The notes: generated from the sequence alone by a model not told the origin. Counted from the first letter of the stretch, positions 1 through 41,541 are shown. The stretch: DNA of 64,000 bases from Hermodice carunculata (GCA_964020975.1 OZ026622.1:61869759-61933758); one strand, 5' to 3'. A program made the numbers and translations.

Positions 1-734
1 TACGTCCGTACGATGCAAGGGCGAAATCTAACTTTCCATTACGAATATCGCAGCGTTTACTTTTGCTATTTGCCTGCGACTTTGCGCTCTTCATTGCTGA
101 TTCAGTTTTATTGGTTACATTTGGATTACAAAACATCTGACAGAATTTAGCCTTTAATATTTGCGGTCTCCATAGACGATACATGGAATCAATTAAGTAA
201 AAGGTCCACCAACTTCCAATTGCAAACGTTGCATAATTAATTTGCAGCATACTGATTTATGCTTTCAGGCCCAATTTAGTAAAAAGTCGATATTTAAGAT
301 AAAAGATCAGTTCGCACAGGTACATTTGCGAGTGTCCTTCATTAAAGGACTTTTATTTCATTTGTGGCGGCCTTTTCCCAGTACATGTGTCGCACCAACC
401 GCATTTCATACAAAATTTTCACTGTATTTTGCTTGTATTCTGGATTAACATGATATACTTGCTTTTGCAAATTAAGAAGCGAGAAGTCGGTATATTATTA
501 ATATCAACATTGAATTGTCATTGTCGTATTTCCCAAATGAACGTAAAATCGTGAAAGTCACACAAATCATAGCTCGGTGTATCTACCAAAAGTAGAATAA
601 TGGATTCAACAAGTTAGATGGAACCAGCCTGTAATTTGAGTAAGCCTTTGGTAGCAGCGCGTGAAGCAGGAATGACATCGGTCATGTGGTTACACATTTA
701 AAAAGATGTGTGTACCCTGTACCGCCCTGATACA

Positions 735-783
735 CATACATACATACATACATACATACATACATACATACATACATACACAC

Positions 784-822
<39 letters not shown>
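735..822. repeat. Compound microsatellite (ACAT)n then (GT)n
   Basis: About eleven ACAT units, then about nineteen GT units. The rest of 1..1226 shows no gene or other structure. Confidence 0.95.
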
Positions 823-825
<3 letters not shown>

Positions 826-1226
826 ACGTGTTATCTCACTCCCATCATACGCGTGTCAAACTTCCAACGGAACAGACACCAGTCTGTGTCCGCCATTGCC
901 AGTCCTCGCTCATTATTCAGTAAGTCTCGCGTTACCGTATTTTGTAATTTCAAGAATGTATTTCTCGTGAAGTTAATAACAAGGTTACTCAGAAATATTG
1001 AATAACAATAAATACATGTTTCAAGTTTCTGAAAGGAAACTTAATGGAACCCAAACAAAATTACAATTACATCTCTTCCATTATAAGATGAAATGTATGC
1101 ATTTATCATTCTGTCAGAGGACCAACATGGGAAAGATACAACTTAATCCTCATGATTTTTGGATCACCTAACTGAAAAATTACAGTTCACTCCTAGAAAT
1201 ACGCTTGTAAAAATCACATTTTGCAG

Positions 1227-1324
1227 ATTACTGTGTCTTCCGAAATCAAAGAAGTCGTTCAGATTCAACAAGATCACGTCACGCCGGCAACCGCTTCACT
1301 TCTCTAAGATCTCGTTCTACATCG
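1227..1324 (+). CDS. Probable upstream exon of the giant repeat gene (Arg/Ser-rich)
   Basis: An acceptor (TTTTGCAG) and a strong donor (GTAAGT) enclose 98 bases with an open frame that starts with two bases of a split codon and ends at phase 0. The 32 residues are Arg/Ser-rich (N-Q-R-S-R-S-D-S-T-R-S). The exit phase fits the exon at 11660, which would leave a 10.3-kb intron. Another frame is also open for part of it, so the call rests on the splice sites and phase. Confidence 0.42.
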
Positions 1325-1337
1325 GTAAGTACTCGCC

Positions 1338-1403
1338 TTGCCTCCAAAGCAGACCCCAGCTGCATATTTTGTCTACATGGAACTTGGTCTGCTCTGCAGG
1401 CAA
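1338..1403. mobile_element. MITE, 66 bp, 18-bp terminal inverted repeats, 9-bp target duplication
   Basis: The left end TTGCCTCCAAAGCAGACC matches the reverse complement of the right end at 16 of 18 bases. The perfect 9-bp duplication GTACTCGCC lies at 1329..1337 and 1404..1412. It sits 13 bases past the donor of the candidate exon at 1227. A 9-bp duplication suggests the Mutator-like group; the superfamily is inferred from this alone. Confidence 0.75.
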
Positions 1404-1683
1404 GTACTCGCCAGTTTTCGCCACAAACATCATGGCGTATAGTCGTTCTTCCATTTGATAGCATAGGAATCATTGATCTGTGAACTAGAGGTAAACTTAA
1501 GATTTATTATCACACAATATTAAGTCAATGCAAAATATGTATTCTATTGAAAGCTCTTGGTCAGTGATTCATTGTCTGTAAGTATAATTATGCAAAGGTG
1601 TAAACATGCAGTAGCTCACTGAAAAACTGCCAGATTGGAGGAGAGTACAGGCAAAATACAGCAACGTTATACCATCCTCAAGT

Positions 1684-1910
1684 TTACAGTTCTTTACTGT
1701 TAATCCTACAACGATTTAATGGTATATAGGTTTCACCTTTGATAATCAATGCCTGGTCACCGATGCGTTTTATTGCGTCTCCAACTAACGAGATGGAGTT
1801 AATCTGATGGAAGTTAGCCACTGTTGTGCGGATTCTAACACCAAATGGTAGACCAAAGCACAACTGAGTATAGGACATGCTCCACAGGTTCTTTACATAC
1901 ATTTGTATGT
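1684..1910 (-). CDS. Candidate exon or mobile-element-derived frame, minus strand
   Basis: After a TTTTGGTGGCCCAG acceptor-like site the frame stays open for 75 codons to TAA: Y-V-K-N-L-W-S-M-S-Y, then C-F-G-L-P-F-G-V-R-I-R-T-T-V and K-R-I-G-D-Q-A-L-I-I-K-G-E-T. The composition looks coding; I do not recognise it. It could be an exon of a gene whose other parts are off the left edge, or a transposon relic. Confidence 0.28.
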
Positions 1911-2417
1911 CTGGGCCACCAAAACAGCGCACAATTATTTGTATGTTTTGATCGATGGTCTCAAAGCAAACTTATCAAAATAAACCCAGTCACCAGAATA
2001 TAGTCGTAAGGCACACTAGAGATAAACAGTTAAAAGCCCTTTTAGGTGAAGGTCGTATCACATATGTTAGAACTGATCAATAGATTACTTCACACTTTTG
2101 TGGCTAATACAAATATATTACCGGTTGTGTGGATGACTGAAAAAACTCTGCTTGTTCCTAAGCGGGCCTAACCCAAGCATGACATCGCCAATGTCATTCA
2201 CAGTCAAATAGTTCTCATATTTATGATTCAATTACAATAGGAACAAAGATCGCTTGGCTGGACAACACACTTCCAGATCACCCATTACCACCCACCATCC
2301 ATTTGGCTTGCATATAATTTCCCTATCTCAGATAACGTCGAGGTAGCTTTATTGCGTTTCTCAGATTATATTACTGAAACCCACAGCAACGCTGTATGAG
2401 TTTGTGCCTCTATCATC

Positions 2418-2458
2418 ATGGCTGACCAAGGAAGCTCGCCGAGCAGAAATCAAATTGG
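2418..2458 (+). CDS. Weak candidate first exon
   Basis: An ATG in good context (ATCATCATGG) begins M-A-D-Q-G-S-S-P-S-R-N-Q-I and reaches a GGTAATG donor-like site at phase 1. No exon with a matching entry phase was found before 11660, so the link to the giant gene is unproven. Confidence 0.15.
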
Positions 2459-3748
2459 TAATGTACGCAATGGACTTGCGGACTCATATCTGCCTATTAT
2501 ATTTCACCGTTCACCCGTAGCATTAATGATGCTTGCTTGCTGCACAAATTGTGATCATGCATGCGGAAAATTGAATGAAACGACATGGATTCGGCAAAAT
2601 TGCCCAATTCATAAATATTTGTTTACATGCACATATTACGGACATTTATTTGCCAAACAAACAATTTACGAATTTAAGTCCTGACAATGAAAAAATTGTT
2701 TGTTCACTCTGAATATGTCTAATTCACATGCACAGACATAACAGAAGGTTGAATAGATTTGAATGTGAAATGTCATTTCAAAAGCGTTGCTGTGTGGATG
2801 TAAAGTGGCATCAATATATTCAATTCAAAACGTCTAAAAGTAATTGGGTATTCTATTTAAACAGATTTTATCATATCAAATGTACAGACCAGTGATTCAC
2901 TTGTTTAGTGGGTACAAGGAGCAAATCGACAATGTGAACAATGCTGGCTAGCATTGAGTCTGATTTAGTCGAAACTTGTGAAGCAAGAAACTTAAATTTT
3001 CCATAATAGTATCAAAGAGGCATTTCAATTTAAGATATAAAGAATGCACATTGTAATGAAGGCAGTGGTAATAAAAGAAATTAACAAAAAATTGTATCAA
3101 AGAAATATATAGTAGTGATAGGTCTTATGATGAATATACTCGTATCATTCTGCAAATGCATCAAAAAATAGAATGCAGCATTGGATGACAGAGACAGGCC
3201 ATCCCACTATATACCTTGTAAATGGGTTTATTTTACGAAGAAAGCAGATTGATTAAATTTTATATATACTGTAATGTCATGATGTAAAACAGTAGAATTC
3301 TAATAATTTAAATGCTTTGTTTGTATATGATGTTTCTTCGGTGGGACGAGCCATACTCACATGTTTTTATTGTAAAAGAATCCACACTCCCTTAACCAAA
3401 ATGGAAGGGATATTTATGAAACGCAAATCTCAAATGTTGCAAATGTGATCTACATTGAAACCAAGAGAAAGTCTGCCAGGGTCAAGCCTGCGAGTAATGA
3501 TATATGTGATAATCATTTACTGCTTCCAAGCTTGCATGTACATGTAGTGATATATATGACAATCATTAACCGTTACCAAGCCTCAATGCAATAAATACAT
3601 GACAGTCTTTCATCGTTACCGACCTTGATTAGTTTTCACACACGCTATACATATATTGTCTGCCATAGTTACCATGCCTTAATGTTATGTGTTCATGATA
3701 GTCACAGTCTTTCACAGTCAAGAAGCATGGCTACTGATATCGTCTGGC

Positions 3749-3749
<1 letters not shown>

Positions 3750-3836
<87 letters not shown>
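3750..3836. repeat. Microsatellite (AAT)n
   Basis: About 29 uninterrupted units. Between 1911 and 5240, apart from this tract and the weak candidate at 2418, nothing recognisable is seen. Confidence 0.95.
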
Positions 3837-3837
<1 letters not shown>

Positions 3838-5487
3838 TTTATTAAAAACCCCGAATTCGAGGAAAAATATGCACAGTACATCGAGATAAACACAATGAGA
3901 CTATACAAGTAAAATATACAGAGGTCAATACAGAATAAAACAGGATGTACCATTAAACTTGAAAGCTTTCGTTAGCAATACCACTTAATACCTCATGTCC
4001 AATTTACAAAAACACATTTCGCATTCATGTAAACTCATCCTATAATATGCATCACTAACAGACCTATAGGCTAATCATATCAATTGTATGCAATCAAAAT
4101 TTGTATGTGTCCATCTGTTCGAAAAGAGACTTGGATACTTGTTTTAAAAACGTATAAGATTAGCAAAACACCTGGAAGGCAAGATCATGTTGTTGTGAAG
4201 ACACGTTCATATAATGCAATATCGAATGATTACTCAATATTGGGTCTAGGATCAGACTCTGTCACTTCATAAACCCTTTTAAACGAAATTCCAAGATTTA
4301 ATTTGTCACATTGCAGCATGCTTCGGTTTAATTGCCATCGTGCGTTAGATTTGCGTATTCACTGTTTACGAAAGTGTCAAAAAGTGACAAATCAAATGTG
4401 CAAATGTTAAAATTAAATTTGCGCAACGATTGCAAGGGGTTTCAGTTTAGATGTAGTCTTGCGTTTGATTCGTCTGGATTATGTTGAAAAAGCCGTTGAT
4501 CGTTACCCAAGTAAGACCAGTGGCACAAAGTGAGCAAGTAAACAATGGAAAATAAACTCATACCTAGCCATCATTGAAAGGTCCCCGCACAATATTCGTT
4601 GGTAAAGAATCGATAGTTTGCATTCTACCTAATTCGAAACCAATACGGAGGTTTGTTGAACACAGCGAACAGAAAAAAAATTGATAAATAAAAATGTGAA
4701 ACGCTCAATTTATGAAGGGTACAATTGGCATCGGGATAATTCCGAAGGGGGGGGGGCGGGGGGGTTGTTGTTAAATTTTATCTGGGCATGAACTTCAATT
4801 GGCATCATTACTATGATGGTTGATTGTGCGAACAGATGATACTTTCAGTTCATAAATACCAGTACCCAAATATACCTACAAAAACATGAGTTTTGTGTTT
4901 TCAGTTCGACTTTTCCTGTAGATGCCCTTAAGCTATGCTTTTTGGTGATAATTGGTAGAGTTTATACTGGTCGCGCGGTGATTTATTTTGCCCCGTTCCG
5001 CAACAACTTGGAGCCTTGAATAAGTGTTTCGGGTTGAATCATAATTGATATCCATTTTTTAAATGTATCTGTCTACTTTATTGATAATTTGTTGTTTGAA
5101 ATTCAAGTATAATTGCAAATATTAGAGTAAAAATATTCGTCATATCATGATCCAAATACTTTTTTTTTTAGTTTAATGCATCCATTTACATGGTAAATGA
5201 GCTTAGTTCACATATGCACCAATTTATGGACTTCTGGATGTACAAACGCTTTTGTCTAGAAAACAAATCGACCCAACAACTAATTCATAGGCAAGCAATA
5301 CCTAGGTATGACCTTCAACAAGTAGAATTCCACGGGTTTGGGTTGGATAAAGTTCAAATTTATTTTCTCATCATGATTGCTGATACATACAACAGTGTTG
5401 TTCATAAATAGCGAAACATTACTATTAATACACGCTTGTGGCTATTTTTACTGCAATTGCCCATTTTTAGAACGCAAGTCGACCCAG

Positions 5488-5733
5488 TAACTTGGTGCAC
5501 TGTCTGTGGTTATCGCACCACGGCCCCTCTATCTGTACGCTGTTTAGTGGTGTCTCCCTTCTACTTGTCTCCTCCGTGCGCCCCTCGTTGAGTCTCCGGA
5601 CTAGACGAGAGGCGTAAATCTGGACAGTAAGTGCCGTATGTCCTGTGCTCTTGTCTCTTCTTTGCAAGAAGGATTTGTATAGGGCTCTGTCCTCCTTCCT
5701 AATTGCTTTCTTCGGATTAAAATATGTTTAAAC
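5488..5733 (+). mobile_element. 5'-truncated LINE insertion (3' untranslated part only)
   Basis: These 246 bases match the 3' untranslated part of the LINE at the right edge (62106..62335, opposite strand), both ending in AAATATGTTTAAAC. The insertion is flanked by a perfect 12-bp target duplication AAGTCGACCCAG (5476..5487 and 5734..5745), as expected of LINE retrotransposition. Confidence 0.75.
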
Positions 5734-5856
5734 AAGTCGACCCAGGCATTCATTTATAGAAAAAGACCCAGGCACTCATTCATAGGAAAAAAAACACAGC
5801 TATAACCTTCAGGAGTATGAATTGTTGTGCTGAATACACTTCAAATAAATATTCTA

Positions 5857-6801
5857 TTTTTTTTTCGGTAAATGATGTCCTACTGACGTGAATGTATAAC
5901 GTAATATGTCGTCGATCTTTCACCCGTGGTTTAAAAAAGACGAGGTTAGCACAACGCATTTGGATTCGTGTTGTGCACATGCCACCATTGACAAGGTAAT
6001 TACTGTACTGTAGAACTTTGCCAAATCTTATCTATGAATTTAAATTCGATTATAAAATTATGACTTGCATGGGGTCCAATATTTCAGTTTGAAGTTATGA
6101 CAGTGTTAGAGTTTGCGAAAAGTAGACCTGTAATCTTGCGGCGAAGCGTGGGGATTTGTAATGCATTTGAAAGAGCAACTTTACCGAACGAGACCTTCCT
6201 CTTTCAACCATATTTATTCATTTAAAGATACCGTATTGACAGTGAGGGTACATACAATTTGCTCCACCTTTAACCGTCCAGGGGAATATTTTTTTTAGTG
6301 GACAGTGCATGTCATTTGACATCTGTCCATTATTTTTTTCGGTAAATGATGTCCTACTGACGTGAATGTATAACGTAATATGTCGTCAATCTTTCACCCG
6401 TGGTTTAAAAAAGACGAGGTTAGCACAACACATTTGGATTCGTGTTTTACACATGCCACCATTGACAAGGTAATTACTGTACTGTAGACCTTTGCCAAAT
6501 CTTATCTATGAATTTAAATTCGATTATAGAATTATGACTCGCATGGGGTCCAATATTTCAGTTTGAAGTTATGACAGTGTTAGAGTTTGTGAAAAGTAGA
6601 CCTGTAATCTTGCGGCGAAGCGTGGGGATTTGAAAAGCATTTATTAGCAACTTTACCGAACGAGACCTTCCTCTTTCAACCATATTTATTCATTTAAAGA
6701 TACCGTATTGACAGTGAGGGTACATACAATTTGCCCCACCTTTAACCGTCCAGGGGATTATTTTTCAATGGACAGTGCATGTCATTTGACATCTGTCCAT
6801 T
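5857..6801. repeat. Tandem duplication, two ~474-bp units
   Basis: The stretch starting CGGTAAATGATGTCC at 5866 repeats at 6340 and remains nearly identical to about 6331 and 6801, with a handful of substitutions and small gaps. It is a recent segmental duplication. No coding content is seen. Confidence 0.9.
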
Positions 6802-7026
6802 TACTCACTGATTTGTTCGAGAAAGACATGACAAGAGAGAAAAATAGTGCGCACTCTTCCGTCGTTTCGTTATATGTATTGCACAGGCAGCCTCATGGAG
6901 ACATTTCTGTTGTATTTGTATGTATTTCCAGTGCAACGGGATATGTCATAATTCAACTACTGATTTTTTTTTGCTTGCTTTGTGTCTGTTTTTCTGCTTG
7001 TTTGTTTTTGGGTTTCTGGGCGGGTT

Positions 7027-7072
7027 TGTTTTGTTTTTTGTTTTGTTTTGTTTTGTTTTGTTTTGTTTTGTT
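7027..7072. repeat. Pentanucleotide repeat (TTTTG)n
   Basis: Seven or more TTTTG units inside a longer T/G-rich stretch. Between 6802 and 9270 I see no gene. Confidence 0.9.
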
Positions 7073-8678
7073 CTTGTGTGTTTTGTTGTTTTTTAGTTTT
7101 AGTTTTTAATGTTTCTTTTCGTTTACTCATTAACTAATTCCAATGAGGACATCCAAATAAAATTTTATTTACCATAAATAATTGACGTAGATGTCCATTT
7201 GCTGCTCACTCCTGCCCAATACGTGCAAATAAAGATAACGATGATGCCTGTCAAGGACATATGTCCTTCTTCGACAAGCTTCGTATGAGAGACTTGAATG
7301 TTAAGGCAGTATTCTGCTTTTTCTCCTTTGAAATATGAGTTCATAACCATATCATTGGTGTACATATATGATTTAATTTTATTTGATAAACAGTCTCATT
7401 TCAGAAATTTGAAGCTTAATTGATAGCACGGCCCCTAAATATTATAAAAGGTACGTGTGCATTCCAAACATTGCCTGTATTGTGCCCAAAGCACGCGGTG
7501 AGAAGTTGTGGGCTCGAAGTACGATTTTGCGGCGACATGTTTAGAAGGCTAGAATCACATGATGTTTTGTTTTATACACATTCCCATTAGCTTGTGATGA
7601 TAAAAAACGTGAGAACTTGTAAAACGAACTGTACAAATTGTCCACTAATGTCTTCTTCTCTGTGTAGTCTTGTCTTTATCGTATGGTTCAAGACGCGCAT
7701 AGCATAATGCAATATGCATCCTAAATCTGACAACAGTCAAGTGTTAACTTTCTTATTTCAATATTTATTGACACTCTACTTTCGACGGACAGAAAAGCAG
7801 TTACGAACTTATTTGGCTTATCTCAAAGTTGGATTACCAATACCAACCCATACATATAAAGTACTTAAGTACGTACACATTATATTTCTGATACATATCT
7901 TGCTAATTGACATCCAAATAAAAATTTATCTAGGTAGGAAGTATACGCCACGATCTGTGCCATGGAGAGTGATTAATATAGGCTTGGCCTGCTTCGCAAT
8001 CCATGTAAAAGATATGGGTCTATACTTTTTTTAATTGCAAGACAAATACGCAAATTTCACAAACAAGTGCTGTAGAGTTATAATTACCACTTGGAGATAA
8101 TAAGGGTCGGGAGGTTAGGGAAATGTGTCTTCTTAAGGAGTAATACTGTGTCCTGGAAAATGATAAAAATCTATCAAGCACCTCTGGTAAAGCCTTTGAT
8201 ATCCGTAAGTGCCACGAGAAGAAATCAATACTCTTGATTCATTTGTTATATCTAAACTTTTGGGTCAATGTCAATTGGACAAGACACAGTAGTAGTTCAT
8301 TCGACTTTAATTTGCGTTTATTGACTCAATCTGTTAAGATTGTGGTGTAAAGTTTCGCCATGATTTGGTTCGTTAACTATGGCAATAAACGAAACTCATA
8401 ACATGTGAAGAGATCATGATGGATTTGAGTAAAAGTCTACACAAGATCGGACCTCGATCTTACCAGTCTGGTTGATACAATGTTTTATGTGAGCTGCAGG
8501 TTTTAATAACAGTATATATGGCTAGTATTTACTCCATATGTGCGCAAAATTCCACTCCATGCTCCCTGAAAAAATACAGTTTAGGCAGCAGATATTACAA
8601 TCAAGTCTTCACCTACATTAAGCCTGAGGCAGCCCCGTAGCTCCGACGCCGAATGTTATATAATATATAATGTAAATG

Positions 8679-8792
8679 GGGGGGGGTGCTTTTCGGGGTG
8701 TGTGTGCTTTTGTTTTGGGGTTTTTTTGGTTTTTGGGTTTTGTTTTTTTTTTTCTTTTTTTTTTTCCCTTGGTTTTGTTTTTTGGGGGGGGT
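8679..8792. repeat. T/G-only low-complexity tract
   Basis: About 110 bases with almost no A or C on this strand, with runs of 7 to 12 T and 7 to 9 G. Confidence 0.85.
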
Positions 8793-9276
8793 TTCCTCCA
8801 GAAAGAAACGTGTATTTTAGTGACCATACATTTAGTAAACGTTATAACATACATGTAAATGATACTATTTTATGAAATGCAAATATGCAATCCAAAAGAT
8901 GACTTGAACATTCCAAATTCCCAGTCTGTCATTGCTTAATTCGATAAAAGTCGATGTGCTCTGAATTCACATAACGAAACTGGATTCGTATTCCTTGCCA
9001 AGCGACCTTTCATTCAAGTAGCAGCATGAGTACAGTTACAGGCACCCTAAAATAGTCCCCACTTTGAAAGTTGTTGGCTGCGTCCAAACTTGCCACTGGT
9101 AGATTTAAAGATTGGAGCAGGGGTATGAGATGACATTTTCAATTGTCTTGTTTCTTGAGGATTTTGTAATCAACAGCCCGGGAAAAAATAAACAAGTACC
9201 CTTGAATTCGTGTTTCGTATAGTCTTCAAATATCAGACTGCAAGTTAACATTTCAAAGAGAATGATAAGGACAAGA

Positions 9277-9412
9277 AGAAGAAGAAGAAGAAGAAGAAGA
9301 AGAAGAAGAAGAAGAAGAAGAAGAAGAAGAAGAAGAAGAAGAAGAACAACAACAACAACAACAACAACAACATAAAAAATCAACAACAACAAAATCAACA
9401 ACAACAACAATA
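9277..9412. repeat. Compound microsatellite (AAG)n then (AAC)n
   Basis: About 22 AAG units followed by about ten AAC units and decayed AAC/AAT units. Confidence 0.95.
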
Positions 9413-9750
9413 AAAATGATAGCAGTTCAATTTACCCCGGATCAGGGAAATCACCGGCAAATGCTTCAAGATATGAGCATTAAATGAAAACAAATAGCTC
9501 TTATATAAAATAAGGTTTTTAAGCAATCCATAATTAGGAATTACAAATTCTGTTAAGGCATAATGGCTCATGAACACATAGATAATAACATAAATCTATA
9601 CAAAAAGAGAATAAGTAAGATATAAAATATGAGATAAAAAGAGCACGATTCGATCTAAGATACCATCCTAAGAAAAATGGGATCCACAGACCATCAGTGT
9701 TTAGAGCTATGTTTGCCTGACTGCAGCTTTTACGCAGCATGTTGAATGGG

Positions 9751-9940
9751 CTATAGCATGGGCTTCACTGCAAACCCGTGATACTGATGTTTTACCTCAT
9801 CCTTCATTTGCGTTAAAATGTCTGACGCGGCGAGCTGATGTTCCCGGCTGCCTTTGGCATTGTATGGCTGGTGGCGATCAAGATACTTTTCCGAGTTAAC
9901 TGGTCCTGATGGTTTGTCACTATCAGTATGAAAGTTAAAC
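9751..9940 (-). CDS. Candidate terminal exon of an unidentified minus-strand gene
   Basis: An acceptor CTCCCTCAG and an open frame to a TAG give F-N-F-H-T-D-S-D-K-P-S-G-P-V-N and S-R-E-H-Q-L-A-A-S-D-I-L, ending G-F-A-V-K-P-M-L. The mixed composition looks coding, unlike the low-complexity surroundings. I found no upstream partner exon and no clear poly(A) signal. It lies inside the possible 10.3-kb intron of the plus-strand gene. Confidence 0.3.
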
Positions 9941-10171
9941 CTGAGGGAGACTGATACAATTTTCATAACGTCGCACCAGAAGATGAGCACCAGATTTAGA
10001 AGTGATTAATCGTAGTTGGTACCATTAAAAAAAGTTATCAGATAGAGAGTAGGCACTTAATCATCTGTATGGAGCATCAGTTTTAAGACGGCCTTGTAAT
10101 AATGAAGCATTGTCCATCTTTACCAGTTGCACAAGCACAAGGCCAATTCCTACTTCATTGTCCCAGCGAAA

Positions 10172-10240
10172 CGAAAGATAAATTCAGTCCTGATGGACTA
10201 CAAAACCCCACTTGTAGTCTGACTCTAGGCAGACGGTAAG
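10172..10240 (+). CDS. Weak candidate cassette exon, phase 2/2
   Basis: A good pyrimidine tract and CAG (TTCATTGTCCCAG) and a strong GTAAGT donor enclose 69 bases reading E-T-K-D-K-F-S-P-D-G-L-Q-N-P-T-C. Another frame across the same stretch is also open. The phase does not fit the exon at 11660 directly. Confidence 0.18.
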
Positions 10241-11659
10241 TTTCCGTGGCAAAATTCCAAAGGCAAAAGCTGTCAAGGAGAGCAAAAATGGTCAAGTCCG
10301 AAAGTGGTGTCAGATAAAATGTTTCTCAATGATACTGACGACGGTACTGTCATTTGCATTTGCCCAATAGAGATGGATACAAATATACCTGCTGTCCAGT
10401 GATTCATATTAAGAACCCCCTACCAAAACACCTGTTTACATCTTATTCACGCCCAGAATTAAGACATGCATGGCAACTGTCAGCGTGTGGCGGCGGCCTT
10501 TAATAAAAACAAGATTCGTATTGCAGGAAGAGACATACCATCCAGAATAAAATTGACATCTGTATGATCTTTTACTATTCTCAGTTCTTAGTAATATTTT
10601 CCTATGCTAGATTCATTGTACTTATGAAAAAATCGTCGTTGTACTAAAATGAGATCAAGATAAAATCATCGAGTGGCACGCATGGTCGCCCTGTTGCCAG
10701 AAAGGAGAAAAAACTATCATTGTATCTCTCAAAATAAATTGTTTTTGTACGCGTGAAACATGGTGTTATATATATTTAACGGTAATAATACGTCTGTGAA
10801 CAGGAAACACTGTAACAATATGTAGTTATATATTTTGGACAACATTGATTATTACAATATTGTAAGCTAAATATTTATTTTTATTCTGCTGTGCTGCAGT
10901 TCGTCTTGGCGAATCATGGTGTTAACTAATTTTATGAAGTACCCACTTGATTGGCCATTTTGCATATCTCCACCGTATAATTGATTTCCTTTCCATGAGT
11001 AAGAGCCAGTATTATGTTATTCCAGACTTTTCTTTCTTCTAGCAAGATATGTTTATATGAATTGTGGCCCACATCAGGAGGTTTTCGTATCAACTGGAAT
11101 CCTGTGCTGCCCCCTATCCCATAGCAAGGAACTAGACAGGAAGGAGGGCAGGTTCATTTATTAAGCAGGACCAAAATTAGCTTCTATGATAAAAATAACA
11201 GCTGGAGAAAGCAAAAAGTTTAAGAATAGTCATTCACTAAAGTTTACCAAACAGATACAGGAAATTTCAGTTGATTGGTGGGAAATATGTTATTTCTAGA
11301 TGATTAACTAAAATAACTGGTAAAAGTACCTTCATCATGGCAGAGGCATAGTTATATTGCCTTACAAGTCGGTAGTTTACATAGTTGAATATATACCTCC
11401 TTTTATTTTGCCTGGAACTGGACTGCACCCGCTTGTTATCTTCTGAAAATGCTAACAGGAAAGATACGGCACCATTTCTTATTCTAACTGAAAAAAAATG
11501 GCATAATTGGTAATATCAAACTGGTTTCTTGAGTCTCTGATGAATAAGCAGCGATCGTTTCAATGTTTCGATGGACAAAACATTCCATGGACAAGGTCAA
11601 TAATCGTTTGTCGATCCTTACCGTTATCGTTATCTTTATTCATTATACTATTATTACAG

Positions 11660-40674
<29,015 letters not shown>

Positions 40675-40868
40675 CGATGGCTACTGCAAGTTGTCTGACA
40701 TCGACTGCTTGCAAAATGTGGACAGTATAAGGATATCACGGAAAGCACTAATCCATTTGTGAATTTGTTTAATGGAAGCAAGATCCGGGGTTTCTCACTT
40801 GACTTCATCCGAGACGTTTTTGAGGCTACTGTTCAGTATTTGATACTTAAGTTTTTACTTTTGGTCTG

Positions 40869-40874
40869 AATAAA
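40869..40874 (+). promoter_or_regulatory. Polyadenylation signal AATAAA of the long form
   Basis: AATAAA 195 bases after the stop codon, in AT-rich 3' untranslated sequence. Confidence 0.6.
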
Positions 40875-41126
40875 TTTGATTAAATGCATTGTATAGTTCC
40901 ATGCAGAGCATGTATACAGGACTCTACCATTAAGGTTGTGAAATTAATATGTGTCTTGACATTTTGTACCTAAATGCTTTTAACTGACACATGCAAGTGA
41001 CAGATTTGCTTAATGATCTCATGCAGGGTGCATTTTTTCTGGGTACCATTTGTGGAGGTGTTTGCGAAGATGTGCTGTTTTATTGTCACATCAATGTGTT
41101 ATCAAGTCAAAGGTAATGTGCGGGGA

Positions 41127-41416
41127 TGTCAGATTACAGATAACGGTAATCTGCGCGGACGGCCGATTACAGATGTCTTACGATTTATTATTTGGTCAGC
41201 GACGTCTGATTACAGATGTCTTGTGAATTACTATTTGGTCAGTGACGTCCAATTACAGATGTCATATGATTTATTATTTCGTCAATGACGTTCGATTACA
41301 AATGTTTTATGGATTTCTATTTGGTCAGTGACATCAGATTGCAGATGTCTTGTGATTTACAATTTAATCTGTGACGTCAGATTACAAATGTCTTATGATT
41401 TATTATTTGGTCATGG
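41127..41416. repeat. 43/44-bp minisatellite, about six units
   Basis: The unit reads GACGTCAGATTACAGATGTC then TTATGATTTATTATTTGGTC, repeated with drift. One unit carries a perfect TGACGTCA at 41372..41379. It starts about 250 bases past the poly(A) signal of the giant gene. Confidence 0.85.
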
Positions 41417-41541
41417 TTTATCATTGAGATTTTATTGCGGGTTTTGTTGCTTATAAGCAAAGGCTATAAACACTCCCTTTGTTTTAACTGCAAATTTGTA
41501 TCATTGCGACAAACACGAAAAAGTCTTTTCGTCCCATAAAC

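Noticed and set aside
3625-3953. Frames with poly-Asn, poly-Ile or poly-Leu
   Set aside because: They are translations of the (AAT)n microsatellite and have no splice or start support. The same holds for similar frames at 9.3, 17.1, 29.8, 51.1, 54.6 and 55.2 kb.
8676-8858. Gly/Phe-rich frame in the T/G tract and a telomere-like reading of the tract
   Set aside because: There is no regular telomeric unit, only irregular runs of G and T.
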